Positions 15,501-24,379 of a DNA stretch of 31,309 bases are shown in pieces. The DNA is from JAGLSB01 sp023135955 (GTDB lineage Bacteria; Bacteroidota; Bacteroidia; Bacteroidales; GCA-2748055). The notes below the pieces were generated by a model. The model was given only the letters and a program-made list of their open reading frames with translations. It searched no databases and was not told the DNA's origin. The stretch is from the NCBI GenBank assembly GCA_030673645.1, contig DAOVIO010000027.1, forward strand, positions 1-31,309. The letters run 5' to 3'. Within the stretch, counting starts at the first letter, position 1; each line of letters starts with the position of its first letter. Both the position numbers and the translations under genes were made by a program.

Positions 15501-18500
15501 GAGATTGGGATTTCCAGATACACTCACCTTATTTCCATATGAGTCGTAAAAAGGGAATACCGTGGATAACTCCACGTTTGATCCAGGTAAATTCATGGCA
15601 GCATTTCTTGCTTGTTTTACTTGTTGGAAAATACTCAGGTCTATCTCAAATCGATTTTCCTTTGGCCAAACCTGTAGGCGGTCAAATTCAACATCACTAT
15701 CGTATTTATTGGGAGGAGTAAGTTTTAGAGGGACCTCATATTCATAAAAGTTTCCTGTGTAATCAGATCCCAATCGGATGAAAGCTGTTAGTTCATTATC
15801 TTCCAGTATAATTCCCGGGATTGCCTCAGCATGAGCTTCCATTTCAATTTTATTGTATTGCCTTATATCCAGACTGAGGTTTTTGTAAGCTGCTTTGGCA
15901 TCTCCATCTTCGAGATCAAGAACTTTAAGGACAATAGACTGCTCATTTAATTGACGTATTTGGGGTTGGGTTGGATCTATTACTCTGGATATTCCCGGAG
16001 GAAGAACATAATTTACTGGAGTTTTTCCTGCATTTTCTTCAATATTAACGGCTGAAATATCGAATGTTCCTTTAGTTGGTTCATTTCCGGTCCAGTTCTC
16101 CCCTCCTTCAATAAGGGCAAGGTTATATTTTCTCCATTCTCCCCTTATCAAATCTAATTTTGCAAATCGCATAAAAACAGAATCACTAAAATTTGTTAGA
16201 AACATCCTCATAAAACGAATGGATTTAAAATCCTGAATATCACCAGTAGATGATTCAAACTCTGTTATAGGAACCCGAAATTGATACCATCTCACAGGCG
16301 CATATGTATCTTTCGGACCCGGAGTATCAAGTTCAGAGTCGACAATGAAATTTTTACCTACTTCAAGATCCTCTTTTCTTATTGATATTCGATAGGAGTA
16401 ATAGCCTTCACTCTCACTTAGGGTATTATCACGATTAATATCTTCTACGTTTGGTATGGTTGATCCCGTTGTGGGATAGGATTCAAGGGACTGTTCTGAA
16501 GTTGGTGAGTTTCCGTCCAAACCATTATAGTGCTTATATCGATCCAGGATACTTTTTTTCTCCTCGTCGTAGTCCGATCCTCTGTAATAATGAAAATTAT
16601 CGGATGATGGATCATCAATCACTTTTTCTAAGGCAGAGGAAGTTAAAACAGGTGTTAGATTATCGATATAATCTTTAAAGAAAATGACTTCATCTATATC
16701 GCCTAAGCCATCTAACCCTACATCTTGATACTTTCTTGATGAGACTTCATTATTGAAAGCATTAACTAATGATTGAACGAGAGGCACTCTCCCCCAAACA
16801 GTGGTGTCAACTTGTTGAACATCCTGGGAAGTGGGTAGTCCGTTTTCAAATGATTTCCGAGAATCTCTCAGCACATCTTCTGAGATATTTCCAAGATTAA
16901 AATAAATATCCCCACCCGGATTATCAGGATCTTCCACAAAGGGATCCATTAACCAAAACTCAATGAATTCAATGTTAGCAGCTTCAAAATCATTAGATTG
17001 GATTTCACGCATAATGCCAGCCCATCTATCCTCGGGATTTTGCAAGCTACCATCACTATTTACATCAGTATAATCATAATTATATGGTCCACGTTCAGCA
17101 GGAAAGTAACTTAAGTTCAGAACAGAGATATTAGTAGGTAAATTATTTGGACTCTCTTTCTCTGGAAATATATCTTTCTCAAAAACTTCCCTGACATAGT
17201 TGCTGGATTGCATTTCATCATTACTCTTGATGTGCTCTGGAGTTAATGAATTATCACGCAAAAATAAAGGGTCGATTACATACCAGGCAATTCTCGCTCT
17301 GTTGTAGCCATATTTTAAGTCATTGTTCAAAATTCCTTCTGCAAATGAACCTGTAGGAGTACTCGAAAGTGACCAGGCAGCAAAGGATTTCATATCGATA
17401 GAGGTTTCACTACCCTCAAAATCGTCAATGTAGGCATTGCCGTCTTTTTCTATCGCTTTAGAATGTCCTGGGATTAAGTGTGCAAATTCACCAATAAACA
17501 TAATGCTTGATGGTTCTTTTGTTTCTATTAATGGAAGCTTATCAATTAATGTTGTAAGCAATTGTGATTCTGTTCTGTATGAAGCATTTAATCCCCAAAT
17601 GGTATTTGATATTGGTTCATCCCCAATATTTACCTTTTGTGTAAGAGGTCGTTCTGTAAGATTCATGAATGTTGCACCCAAAGAAAAATCATTAGAGACT
17701 TCATAATCAAAATGGGATCCTACAAGAGTTTTTGTTTGTATGCTAAACAATGAGTTGCTTTCAAGAGAAATTTTTATTGGAGTTCCTGATTCAAGAATCC
17801 CCTGATTAATTATGGTTACACGACCAAGCGTATAATCAACAGTGAAATCTGAGCCTTCATTTAATTGTCTTCCTCCTGCGCTTACAACCACCGAACCCTG
17901 AGGAACATTCATAGCGTTCAGCATTATCTCTGAACTCGAAGAGGATTGATAATTACCGGCTAATTTGAATTTATTTTTTTCTGCTATCTGTTGGGCCTTG
18001 GTTTTTGTAGAATCATATAGTTCCTGAAAAACATATTTATCGATTAACTCCTTATTATTTCCTTCGCTATCGATAATAATTTGTTTTAAATCAGAGCCAA
18101 ATGGTTCAAGAACAGGAAAGAAAACTCTACCATTTGATGGGTTTATAGTAGTTCCCGAAATAAAATCAAAAAGTCCGTCCGGATATGGGTCCCTGTTAGA
18201 ATTCAGATTATCCAGATTTAATAATCTAAGCAGGATTTTCTTATTTAATTCGCCCTCAGGTATATAATTTACTGCATTTCCTGTACGGTCATCCTGGTAG
18301 AGTACGTCTAAAGTAAAATCCTGGGGATTCACCTGATAGGCACCAATTGCATATACGTTTTTCATCATCAGATCCCAAGTTGGAGAAACAGGAGTAAAAT
18401 TGGTACCTTTTAGTAATTTCAGGTACAATGCATCGGGAGCATTGATGCCTCCTGAAGATGATAGTTCACCTACTCTATAGGTTTTACCATTGTATGTATA

Positions 18501-19922
18501 TTCATAAGCAACAGCAAGAATTTCATCAGAATTCAGAGCTGAATTAAGTGAAATGTATCCCAATTTCTCATTTAAGTCAAATTCTCGTTCAGTAAGTCGA
18601 CGGGCATTCTCAATTTTCTCATAGTCCCGGCCCAGTGTAAAAGGGGCTAAAATAGTTGTAACAGTGTTAATATTTCTGGCTTCAGAATACGCGCCGTCTG
18701 TAACCTGCTGATATAGATCATTTTTCTCATTTCGAGGATAGGTGCCAGATTCAGAGGCATTTATATAAAACAGAGGGTTGTATGGCTGAGGTTCTCCAAT
18801 ATCTGAATATGCAACAATATTTCTGGATTCTTCGAAATTACTGGTTTTATTTGTGATCCATATTTCAATACGAGTTATGTTTATTGCAGAATTGATAATT
18901 GGTAGGTTTTTTAAAGCATTAGTATACGAATCCCTGAAATAATTAGACAAGAAGTAATGCTTGTTAGCATCATAATTATCCGATGTAATTTCAAATTCTT
19001 GAACCTGAGCTCCTCCCTGTACTTCAATCACAGAAGTTTCACCCTTTTGTTGAGAAAGTACAGTAGTCATCCTTAATTTACCAAACTGCATTTCTGTTTT
19101 TAGGCCGAATAAACTCTGACTACCTGTAATAAGACTTCCTGAAAGAGGCAGGGAAACATTTCCTGCTTCAATTTTCTTGATAATTTCATCTTCCTTACCT
19201 GAATACTCCAATTTGGTTTTGTTTTCAAAATCAAATGTGGCCTCAGTATTGTAATTTACATCCAGCTTCATCTTGTCCCCAATGGATCCTGCAACATTCA
19301 TTAGTATTTTCTCTTCAAAAGTAAAGGAAAGAGTTTTTTGGAGTTTTTCTGCCAGAGCTGGATTTTCGATTTTGGAAAGATTAAAGCCAAAAATTAATTC
19401 AGCACTACCCGATGGCGTTATATTTATTGTATTACTCCCAAATACTTTGTCGAAAGCTTCACCCCCAATGTTCAGCTCGGGAATATATCCAGCCTGATCT
19501 TCATAACTTTCCCCATACGATTTCTGTCTCCAGTATTGCTTTTTAGAATTACTCATTTCGAATTCCAAATACTCTTCTTTTGACATTGTAGTTGGAAGTC
19601 GGTAATTAAATCGACCAATTTTCTCAGAAAAATGGTATTGACCCGTTATTGGATCATATTCAACTGTTGTAGTAACGTTGGAAGGTTTTGACCCATACAA
19701 TGGAGAACTATTAAGTTCACTGCCTGGAATGGTATAAGCTTCATCACTAAAGGGAAACTGAAGTTCAATAGAATCGGGGGGAGCGATATTATAATGAAAC
19801 TCTCCTGAAGACTTAATAAGATAACTATTATATTCATTTGCAACTACAACAAAGGATTGCGGAATGAAAATGAGATATACAATCGACCTAATAATATTTC
19901 TTAATCTTATACTCAAGAACAA
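12531..19922 (-). CDS. sprA: SprA, giant outer-membrane translocon of T9SS
   Basis: 2463 residues, in the size range of SprA/Sov, the very large single-chain barrel through which T9SS cargo crosses the outer membrane. The N-terminus is a signal peptide (about 1-29: IRSIVYLIFIPQSFVVVA). Family-typical stretches include GEAFDKVFGSNTINITPSG, KLDVNYNTEATFDFENK, HLIPGHSKAIEKDGNAYIDD and GMPKSGEVWLNELRLSDF. The long C-terminal part is a run of beta strands, ending VRFTLSQ. The reading frame is intact over 7.4 kb. The start must be TTG at 19922 (or another non-ATG codon): the frame closes upstream at 19938-19940 with no ATG, and the first internal ATG lies well past the signal peptide. It follows ruvA by four bases and is probably coupled to it. 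It would serve the T9SS-tagged B12-locus protein in this same window. Confidence 0.96.
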   Translation of the reverse strand: MFLSIRLRNIIRSIVYLIFIPQSFVVVANEYNSYLIKSSGEFHYNIAPPDSIELQFPFSDEAYTIPGSELNSSPLYGSKPSNVTTTVEYDPITGQYHFSEKIGRFNYRLPTTMSKEEYLEFEMSNSKKQYWRQKSYGESYEDQAGYIPELNIGGEAFDKVFGSNTINITPSGSAELIFGFNLSKIENPALAEKLQKTLSFTFEEKILMNVAGSIGDKMKLDVNYNTEATFDFENKTKLEYSGKEDEIIKKIEAGNVSLPLSGSLITGSQSLFGLKTEMQFGKLRMTTVLSQQKGETSVIEVQGGAQVQEFEITSDNYDANKHYFLSNYFRDSYTNALKNLPIINSAINITRIEIWITNKTSNFEESRNIVAYSDIGEPQPYNPLFYINASESGTYPRNEKNDLYQQVTDGAYSEARNINTVTTILAPFTLGRDYEKIENARRLTEREFDLNEKLGYISLNSALNSDEILAVAYEYTYNGKTYRVGELSSSGGINAPDALYLKLLKGTNFTPVSPTWDLMMKNVYAIGAYQVNPQDFTLDVLYQDDRTGNAVNYIPEGELNKKILLRLLNLDNLNSNRDPYPDGLFDFISGTTINPSNGRVFFPVLEPFGSDLKQIIIDSEGNNKELIDKYVFQELYDSTKTKAQQIAEKNKFKLAGNYQSSSSSEIMLNAMNVPQGSVVVSAGGRQLNEGSDFTVDYTLGRVTIINQGILESGTPIKISLESNSLFSIQTKTLVGSHFDYEVSNDFSLGATFMNLTERPLTQKVNIGDEPISNTIWGLNASYRTESQLLTTLIDKLPLIETKEPSSIMFIGEFAHLIPGHSKAIEKDGNAYIDDFEGSETSIDMKSFAAWSLSSTPTGSFAEGILNNDLKYGYNRARIAWYVIDPLFLRDNSLTPEHIKSNDEMQSSNYVREVFEKDIFPEKESPNNLPTNISVLNLSYFPAERGPYNYDYTDVNSDGSLQNPEDRWAGIMREIQSNDFEAANIEFIEFWLMDPFVEDPDNPGGDIYFNLGNISEDVLRDSRKSFENGLPTSQDVQQVDTTVWGRVPLVQSLVNAFNNEVSSRKYQDVGLDGLGDIDEVIFFKDYIDNLTPVLTSSALEKVIDDPSSDNFHYYRGSDYDEEKKSILDRYKHYNGLDGNSPTSEQSLESYPTTGSTIPNVEDINRDNTLSESEGYYSYRISIRKEDLEVGKNFIVDSELDTPGPKDTYAPVRWYQFRVPITEFESSTGDIQDFKSIRFMRMFLTNFSDSVFMRFAKLDLIRGEWRKYNLALIEGGENWTGNEPTKGTFDISAVNIEENAGKTPVNYVLPPGISRVIDPTQPQIRQLNEQSIVLKVLDLEDGDAKAAYKNLSLDIRQYNKIEMEAHAEAIPGIILEDNELTAFIRLGSDYTGNFYEYEVPLKLTPPNKYDSDVEFDRLQVWPKENRFEIDLSIFQQVKQARNAAMNLPGSNVELSTVFPFYDSYGNKVSVSGNPNLANIKTIMIGVRNPHSGNDPQGDDGMPKSGEVWLNELRLSDFNEKSGWAANGRVTTKLADIGTITFAGNTSTPGFGSIDQKVQERDQEQVIQYDLSGNLNLGKFFPEKLGVTIPMYAGFSESIINPEYNPVDPDIPLKAALDNAANEAEKDSIKSIAQDYTSRKSINLTNVRVIKQGGKPRIYDLANWSASYSYNEISRRDIATDYFNQRNIRGALGYNYNTRPKNVAPLAKVKFLRSPYFRLIKDFNFYYLPSRMSFRTDLNRAYSERKLRNLSNPQLEIEPTFKKDFLWNRYYDLKFDLSKSLKLDYSATNVARIDEPEGRMYKNEDDYQLKRDSILQELYDFGRTTNYSHQINATYTVPLNKIPLFNWINLSTRYNSTFNWDAGPILRDPTINLGNNISNSNTKQVNGQVNLTNLYNKLPYLKQLEQKYRSPNGSKSQSEQRTRDYTYERENQVLRPDYPRAYTHKLKTEDISVQILTRDGQEVNSTVEIISENRIKITPETEVRGATVIITGTRILGENPLIFILDNSVRMATGLKNVNLTYSSSTGSNLPGYLPETQYMGTSNFRGTTAPGIMYIMGLHDSDFAYTAFQNGWLSKDSLINTPFLLSENEKFNVRATFEPFKGLRVDLTANRMKSENMSEYYIADKYGNLPTEDQRGKMSTGNFSISYLTWNTAFERIFSKDLDFQSESFDQMKNVYRQDMSERLAMQYNEDNPGAGLTENPETGYWDGFGPNSQEVLITSFLAAYGQKDVSKLSLDIFPSALEMMPNWRVTFDGLSRIEFVKKYLNSLTFNHAYRSSYNVGSYFTNPADLYGLYDSTTNSFVPLYDASSVSINEQFSPLFNMNMDWKNSLTSRIEFKRSRTLALSTSNSQINEINSKEIIVGAGYRFNQVRIILNGQEYESDLNVRADFSVRDNRTVIRKLSEDSDQITAGQRIVTIKTTMDYVLSDRFNLRFFFDQRINTPSVSLSYPTSNTNIGFSVRFTLSQ

Positions 19923-19926
19923 GGGT

Positions 19927-20508
19927 TTACAGCAGTTTTAACGCTTGTTTTACAACTTCTTCTACACTGAGTCCGGATTGCTTTGTAAGTAAATTACCAA
20001 CAATCTTTTCTGCATGCTTTCTCATAAATCCAAGAGCTATTAGAGCAGATAACGATTCATTACGGATAGTATTGCTTTCAGTGATAAATAAATCATCAAT
20101 ATTTCCAGCTTTACCGATTTTATCTTTCAGGTCAATAATGATTCTTTGAGCTGTTTTGCCTCCAATACCTTTTATTCCTTGTAAAATAGCTACATTTCCA
20201 TCTTGTATTGCTTCTGAAACTTCGTTTGGAGTAAGTGAAGATAGTATCATTCGGGCTGTGTTTGCGCCTATTCCACTTACAGAAATTAATTGTCTGAAAA
20301 TCTCCCGCTCTATTCTTGTGAAGAAACCATAAAGAGTATGCGAATCTTCGCGGATTACTTCATGGATATATAATCTTAAATTTTCTTCTTTTGGCAGACC
20401 AGAGTATGTAAATAGAGAGGTATTTATATAGTAAGCAATTCCCCCACACTGAATTATTATGAATGCCGGTGTCTTTTCGACAATTGAACCCTCGATAAAT
20501 TCAAACAT
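19927..20508 (-). CDS. ruvA: Holliday junction DNA helicase subunit RuvA
   Basis: 193 residues. Domain I is the OB-fold start MFEFIEGSIVEKTP. Domain II carries two helix-hairpin-helix motifs, SVSGIGANTARMIL (77-89) and IKGIGGKTAQRIII (112-125). Domain III (about 145-193) is the RuvB-binding three-helix end. RuvA binds four-way junctions as a tetramer and positions RuvB for branch migration. The gene is the upstream partner of sprA, which starts four bases after its stop. The maeB-ruvA-sprA-gcvH order fits what I recall as common Bacteroidota synteny. Confidence 0.97.
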   Translation of the reverse strand: MFEFIEGSIVEKTPAFIIIQCGGIAYYINTSLFTYSGLPKEENLRLYIHEVIREDSHTLYGFFTRIEREIFRQLISVSGIGANTARMILSSLTPNEVSEAIQDGNVAILQGIKGIGGKTAQRIIIDLKDKIGKAGNIDDLFITESNTIRNESLSALIALGFMRKHAEKIVGNLLTKQSGLSVEEVVKQALKLL

Positions 20509-20679
20509 ATTTTATTATTTGCCGCTAAAAATAATGAAATTTGATGAGAAATTAGCATTCAATTTTTGAACTAAAAGAGAATAATTATATAGCTGTTTAT
20601 TATGTTTAAAAATAATGTGGCTGATGTATCCTTAAATATGTTCTAGTAATATAAATGTATTCCATATCGAAAAAAAACT

Positions 20680-20693
20680 TTGATCTTTATCAA
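20680..20693. promoter_or_regulatory. FNR/Crp-like palindrome upstream of ruvA
   Basis: TTGATCTTTATCAA is an exact match to the FNR-type consensus TTGAT-N4-ATCAA, extended by one more matched base on each side. It lies 172 bases before the ruvA start and 10 bases from the maeB terminator stem. Crp/Fnr-family regulators occur in Bacteroidota, but no regulator is in the window, and in AT-rich DNA such a site can arise by chance. Confidence 0.35.
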
Positions 20694-20700
20694 AACAAAA

Positions 20701-20731
20701 AAAAACGCCTCAAAATTTATTAAGAGGCGTT
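20701..20731 (-). terminator. Intrinsic terminator of maeB (possibly bidirectional)
   Basis: AACGCCTC (20704-20711) and GAGGCGTT (20724-20731) form an 8-bp GC-rich stem with a 12-base AT loop. For the minus-strand maeB transcript the stem is followed by a U-tract (plus-strand A-run around 20690-20703). The plus side also has a T-run after the stem. Apart from this, the FNR-like site and a short simple repeat, the 389-bp gap between ruvA and maeB shows nothing. Confidence 0.85.
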
Positions 20732-20860
20732 AATTTTTAATACAAGATTTAATTATTTCTTATATTCTTTATGGCAAAACTACCAGTCGTAACATTCGTA
20801 TTCTTCTTTTCTCTTTTTTGCGGTTTCTACATCCTTGGCGGGCGGAATAATAATTCTATG

Positions 20861-20894
20861 CACATCAGCACATCAGCACACCACCACACCATCA
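20861..20894. repeat. Short simple repeat at the 3' end of maeB
   Basis: CACATCAGCACATCAGCACA followed by CCACCACACCATCAC is a run of CACATCAG and CACCAC units ending four bases before the maeB stop. It belongs to the same style of degenerate intergenic simple repeats seen at 1153-1900 and is not part of any convincing gene. Confidence 0.5.
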
Positions 20895-20897
20895 CCC

Positions 20898-23180
20898 CTA
20901 TTCACAATCAGGATCCTGGTGACATTGAGCATCAATAACAGCAATGGTCGCCATATTAACAATCTCGCGAACTGAACTTTCGAGTTGAAGAATATGTATA
21001 GGCTTTCCTAATCCCATAAGAATAGGCCCGATAACCTCTGCTCCTCCAATTTCCTGCATCATTTTATATGCAATATTTCCCGAGCTTAGATTGGGAAAAA
21101 TGATTGTATTCACATCCATGTCAGCTAATTTGGAGAAAGGGAATTTATTTTGTCTCAACTCTTTATTGAATGCAAAATTTGCCTGCATTTCTCCGTCAAC
21201 AATTAGATCGGGGTAATCTTTATGAAGAATTTTAACGGCATCGTGTGCTCGGCTTGGACTTCCTGATTTATTCGAGCCAAAATTAGAATAAGACACGATT
21301 GCTATTTTTGGTGTTATACCAAAACGTTCTACTGTTCTTGCTGTCAGAAGAGTAGTATCAACAATTGTTTCTACTGAAGGTTGAATATTTACAGTTGTAT
21401 CTGAAAAAAAGAATGAGCCTTTTTTCGTTTGCACGATATACATTCCTGCAATATGATTTTCCTTATTATTGAGTCCGGCAATCTGAATAGCTGGCCTGAT
21501 AACATCAGCATATTTACTTGAGAAACCGCTAAGGAATGCATCAACTTGTCCTGTTTCGACCATCATTGAGCCGAAATAGTTCAGATTATACATTAATTCA
21601 ACAGCTTCATTTTTATTTAAGCCTTTTCTTTGACGTTTTTTATAAAATTTATCAGCAAATTGGTTTCTTCTGTATTCTTCTTCTTTACTTTTAGGATCGA
21701 TTATTTCAATATTTCCAATTTCCAGATTATTTTCGGTTATTAGCCAATGAATTTCTTCTTCATTCCCAAGCAATACTGGTACAGCAAATCCACTATGGAG
21801 TATTTCCTGAGCAGCTTTTAAAACTTTATAATTTGCTGCTTCACCAAAAGCAACTTTTTTGGGATTATTTTTGGCTTTCTGTCTGATATCTCTAATAAGT
21901 TGATTGTCGAGTCCGACTCGTTCCCGTAATTCATTATGATATTTATCCCAATCTTCAATTTTATGGCCGGCTACACCCGAATCCATTGCAGCCTTTGCAA
22001 CTGCCGGAGCCACTCTGGTAATTAATCTGGGGTCGAGAGGTTTTGGAATAATATATTCACGACCAAAGGAGAGATTTTTTGCTTTATAAGCAGTGTTTAC
22101 TGTTTCAGGCACATCTTCCTTTGTTAATTCAGCAAGTGCTTTTACAGCGGCAATTTTCATTTCTTCATTAATTATAGTTGCTCTAATATCCAGTGCTCCT
22201 CTAAAAATGAAGGGAAATCCTAAAACATTATTGATCTGATTTGGATGATCAGAGCGCCCCGTAGCAAAAATGAGATCTTTTCTGGCGGCGATTGCTTTTT
22301 CGTATGAGATTTCCGGATTGGGATTTGCCATTGCGAATACAATCGGATCCTTGGCCATTGATTTAAGCATTTCAGGAGACATCACATTTGCAACGCTTAG
22401 TCCCAGAAATACATCAGCTCCAACTAATGCTTCTTCCAGGCTATGAACATTTTTGTCTGTAATGAATTGTTTTTTATACTTGTTCAGATCTGTCCGGTCT
22501 TTATGAATAACTCCTTTAGTATCGCACATAATGACGTTTTCCTTTTTTACGCCAATAGAAATATACAATTTTGAACAAGAAATGGCCGAAGCTCCGGCAC
22601 CATTTACGACAACTTTAATATTTTCAATTTTTTTATCAACTAACTCTAATGCATTTAACAGTCCTGCGGCAGAAATAATTGCTGTTCCATGTTGATCATC
22701 ATGAAAAACAGGAATATCAAGCTCTTTTATAAGTCTTTCTTCAATTTCAAAACATTCAGGAGCTTTAATATCTTCAAGATTTATTCCACCAAAAGTTGGA
22801 GAAATTGCTTTTACCACATCTATAAACTCATCAATGTCTGTTTTATCCACTTCGATATCAAAAACATCTACATCTGAGAATATTTTGAAAAGTAGTCCTT
22901 TCCCTTCCATTACAGGTTTCCCAGCGAGAGCGCCAATATTTCCTAATCCTAATACAGCTGTTCCGTTAGAAATTACAGCGACAAGATTTCCTTTGGCGGT
23001 ATAACTGAAAGCCTTTTCCGGATCTTTTTCAATAGCCAGACATGGTTCTGCAACTCCTGGCGAGTAGGCAAGAGATAAGTCGAGTTGTGTAGCGTGTGGT
23101 TTTGTTGGTATTACTTCTATTTTCCCGGGTCTGCCTTGGGAATGATAGTTCAAGGCGTCCTCCGCTGTGAATTTTGACAT
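20898..23180 (-). CDS. maeB: NADP-dependent malic enzyme with phosphotransacetylase-like domain
   Basis: 760 residues, the length of the large hybrid malic enzymes. The malic enzyme part (about 1-420) has LAYSPGVAEPC (38-47, tyrosine 39), the catalytic-lysine region VMEGKG (90-95), metal ligands in INLEDIKAPE and FHDDQHGTA, and the NADP loop GAGASA (194-199). The C-terminal part (about 430-755) is a phosphotransacetylase-like domain that is usually not catalytic and regulates the enzyme, possibly by sensing acetyl-CoA. It decarboxylates malate to pyruvate and yields NADPH. It is transcribed alone, ending at the terminator near 20715. The last residues (QCHQDPDCE) form a short acidic, cysteine-bearing tail. 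Confidence 0.96.
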   Translation of the reverse strand: MSKFTAEDALNYHSQGRPGKIEVIPTKPHATQLDLSLAYSPGVAEPCLAIEKDPEKAFSYTAKGNLVAVISNGTAVLGLGNIGALAGKPVMEGKGLLFKIFSDVDVFDIEVDKTDIDEFIDVVKAISPTFGGINLEDIKAPECFEIEERLIKELDIPVFHDDQHGTAIISAAGLLNALELVDKKIENIKVVVNGAGASAISCSKLYISIGVKKENVIMCDTKGVIHKDRTDLNKYKKQFITDKNVHSLEEALVGADVFLGLSVANVMSPEMLKSMAKDPIVFAMANPNPEISYEKAIAARKDLIFATGRSDHPNQINNVLGFPFIFRGALDIRATIINEEMKIAAVKALAELTKEDVPETVNTAYKAKNLSFGREYIIPKPLDPRLITRVAPAVAKAAMDSGVAGHKIEDWDKYHNELRERVGLDNQLIRDIRQKAKNNPKKVAFGEAANYKVLKAAQEILHSGFAVPVLLGNEEEIHWLITENNLEIGNIEIIDPKSKEEEYRRNQFADKFYKKRQRKGLNKNEAVELMYNLNYFGSMMVETGQVDAFLSGFSSKYADVIRPAIQIAGLNNKENHIAGMYIVQTKKGSFFFSDTTVNIQPSVETIVDTTLLTARTVERFGITPKIAIVSYSNFGSNKSGSPSRAHDAVKILHKDYPDLIVDGEMQANFAFNKELRQNKFPFSKLADMDVNTIIFPNLSSGNIAYKMMQEIGGAEVIGPILMGLGKPIHILQLESSVREIVNMATIAVIDAQCHQDPDCE

Positions 23181-23292
23181 TGATATACAAATTAAATGAA
23201 TAAGTAGAATGGATTATAACAATGCAAAAATATAAAACAGATACATCGAATATACCTGTTCATGATAAAGAACATAATGTTTTGCAACAATG

Positions 23293-24372
23293 TTATTCAC
23301 CAGGATGCTCTCTGGTTCCCTGAACTTCTGAGGGAATTCCATGAGCTAAAGGATCTTTAGTTAATTCCTGATCCAATTTTCGATTTTTGTATATATCACA
23401 CGCTGTGTATATAGCATTTAGAAATGATTGATGGCTGGCTTCGTTCTTTCCAGCAATTTCGTATGCTGTACCGTGTGCAGGAGATGTTCTGACAATTGGT
23501 AATCCGGCAGTGTAATTAACACCTTCCTCTGCAACCAATGTTTTGAATGGAGTAAGGCCCTGATCGTGAAACATAGCGAGTGTGGCATCAAAATTTTTGA
23601 AATTCCCGGAGCCGAAGAATCCATCGGCAGCATAAGGTCCAAAAGCAAGGATGTTTTCTTCTTTAGCTTTTTCAATTGCAGGAATAATAATATCAGTTTC
23701 TTCAGTTCCCAGCAGTCCATTATCTCCGGCATGCGGATTAAATCCAAGAACAGCGATAGTAGGTTTGCGGACTCCAAAATCAATTTTTAAAGAAGAACTC
23801 AGAATTCTCAATTTATCCAGAATGATTTCTTCTGTTAACAATTGGTTTATATGAGATATGGGGACGTGACCTGTTACTACTCCTACTTTTAAAAGCTCGC
23901 TTACCATAAGCATTAAAACTTCTTCAGATTTGAACATATACTGTAAATATTCAGTATGTCCACTAAATTGAAAATCGGATGATTGAATGTTATGTTTATT
24001 TATGGGTCCGGTTACAAGAACATCAATTTTTTCATTTTTCAAATCCTTTACTGCCATTTCTAAAGCAACCTTCGATGCAGTTCCGGCCTCAGTCGATGAT
24101 TTCCCGAGTTCAACCCTTATGTTTTCATCGACACAATTTATAATCCCCGGTTTTTTAAAACTCAGTTCATTAATATTGCTGATATTATTTAGACTAAAAT
24201 TTTCAATATTTAAAGCATTACGATGATAGGCAGCTACTTTGGGTGAACCATAGACAACCGGAACACAGATATCTGTAATTCTGGGATCCATAAGTGCTTT
24301 AATTATGACTTCATAACTAATACCATTTATATCACCATGACTTATGCCAAGAATAATTTTATCTTGCTTCAT
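23293..24372 (-). CDS. pdxA: 4-hydroxythreonine-4-phosphate dehydrogenase
   Basis: 359 residues. It shows the PdxA signatures GDINGISYE at the N-terminus, VTGPINKH (120-127), SGHTEYL with the metal histidine at 139, the second histidine region VVTGHVPISH (165-174), and FHDQGLTPFK. The enzyme oxidises 4-phosphohydroxy-L-threonine with NAD in the DXP-dependent pyridoxal phosphate pathway. Its start is seven bases after the stop of the leucyl aminopeptidase gene, so the two are probably co-transcribed, though no pathway link between them is known to me. Confidence 0.96.
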   Translation of the reverse strand: MKQDKIILGISHGDINGISYEVIIKALMDPRITDICVPVVYGSPKVAAYHRNALNIENFSLNNISNINELSFKKPGIINCVDENIRVELGKSSTEAGTASKVALEMAVKDLKNEKIDVLVTGPINKHNIQSSDFQFSGHTEYLQYMFKSEEVLMLMVSELLKVGVVTGHVPISHINQLLTEEIILDKLRILSSSLKIDFGVRKPTIAVLGFNPHAGDNGLLGTEETDIIIPAIEKAKEENILAFGPYAADGFFGSGNFKNFDATLAMFHDQGLTPFKTLVAEEGVNYTAGLPIVRTSPAHGTAYEIAGKNEASHQSFLNAIYTACDIYKNRKLDQELTKDPLAHGIPSEVQGTREHPGE

Positions 24373-24379
24373 TGCTTAA

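Noticed and set aside
14855..15747. Several 60-80 residue frames antisense to or shifted within sprA
   Set aside because: Shadow frames of a long intact gene, without start sites or recognisable domains.
20771..20938. 55-residue plus-strand frame starting MAKLPVVTFVFFFSLFCGF
   Set aside because: It looks like a signal peptide but has no ribosome binding site, consists largely of a simple CACATCAG/CACCAC repeat and overlaps the 3' end of maeB in antisense.
23418..23783. 121-residue minus-strand frame inside pdxA
   Set aside because: It overlaps pdxA in another frame of the same strand; PdxA has all its motifs and the shadow frame has none.
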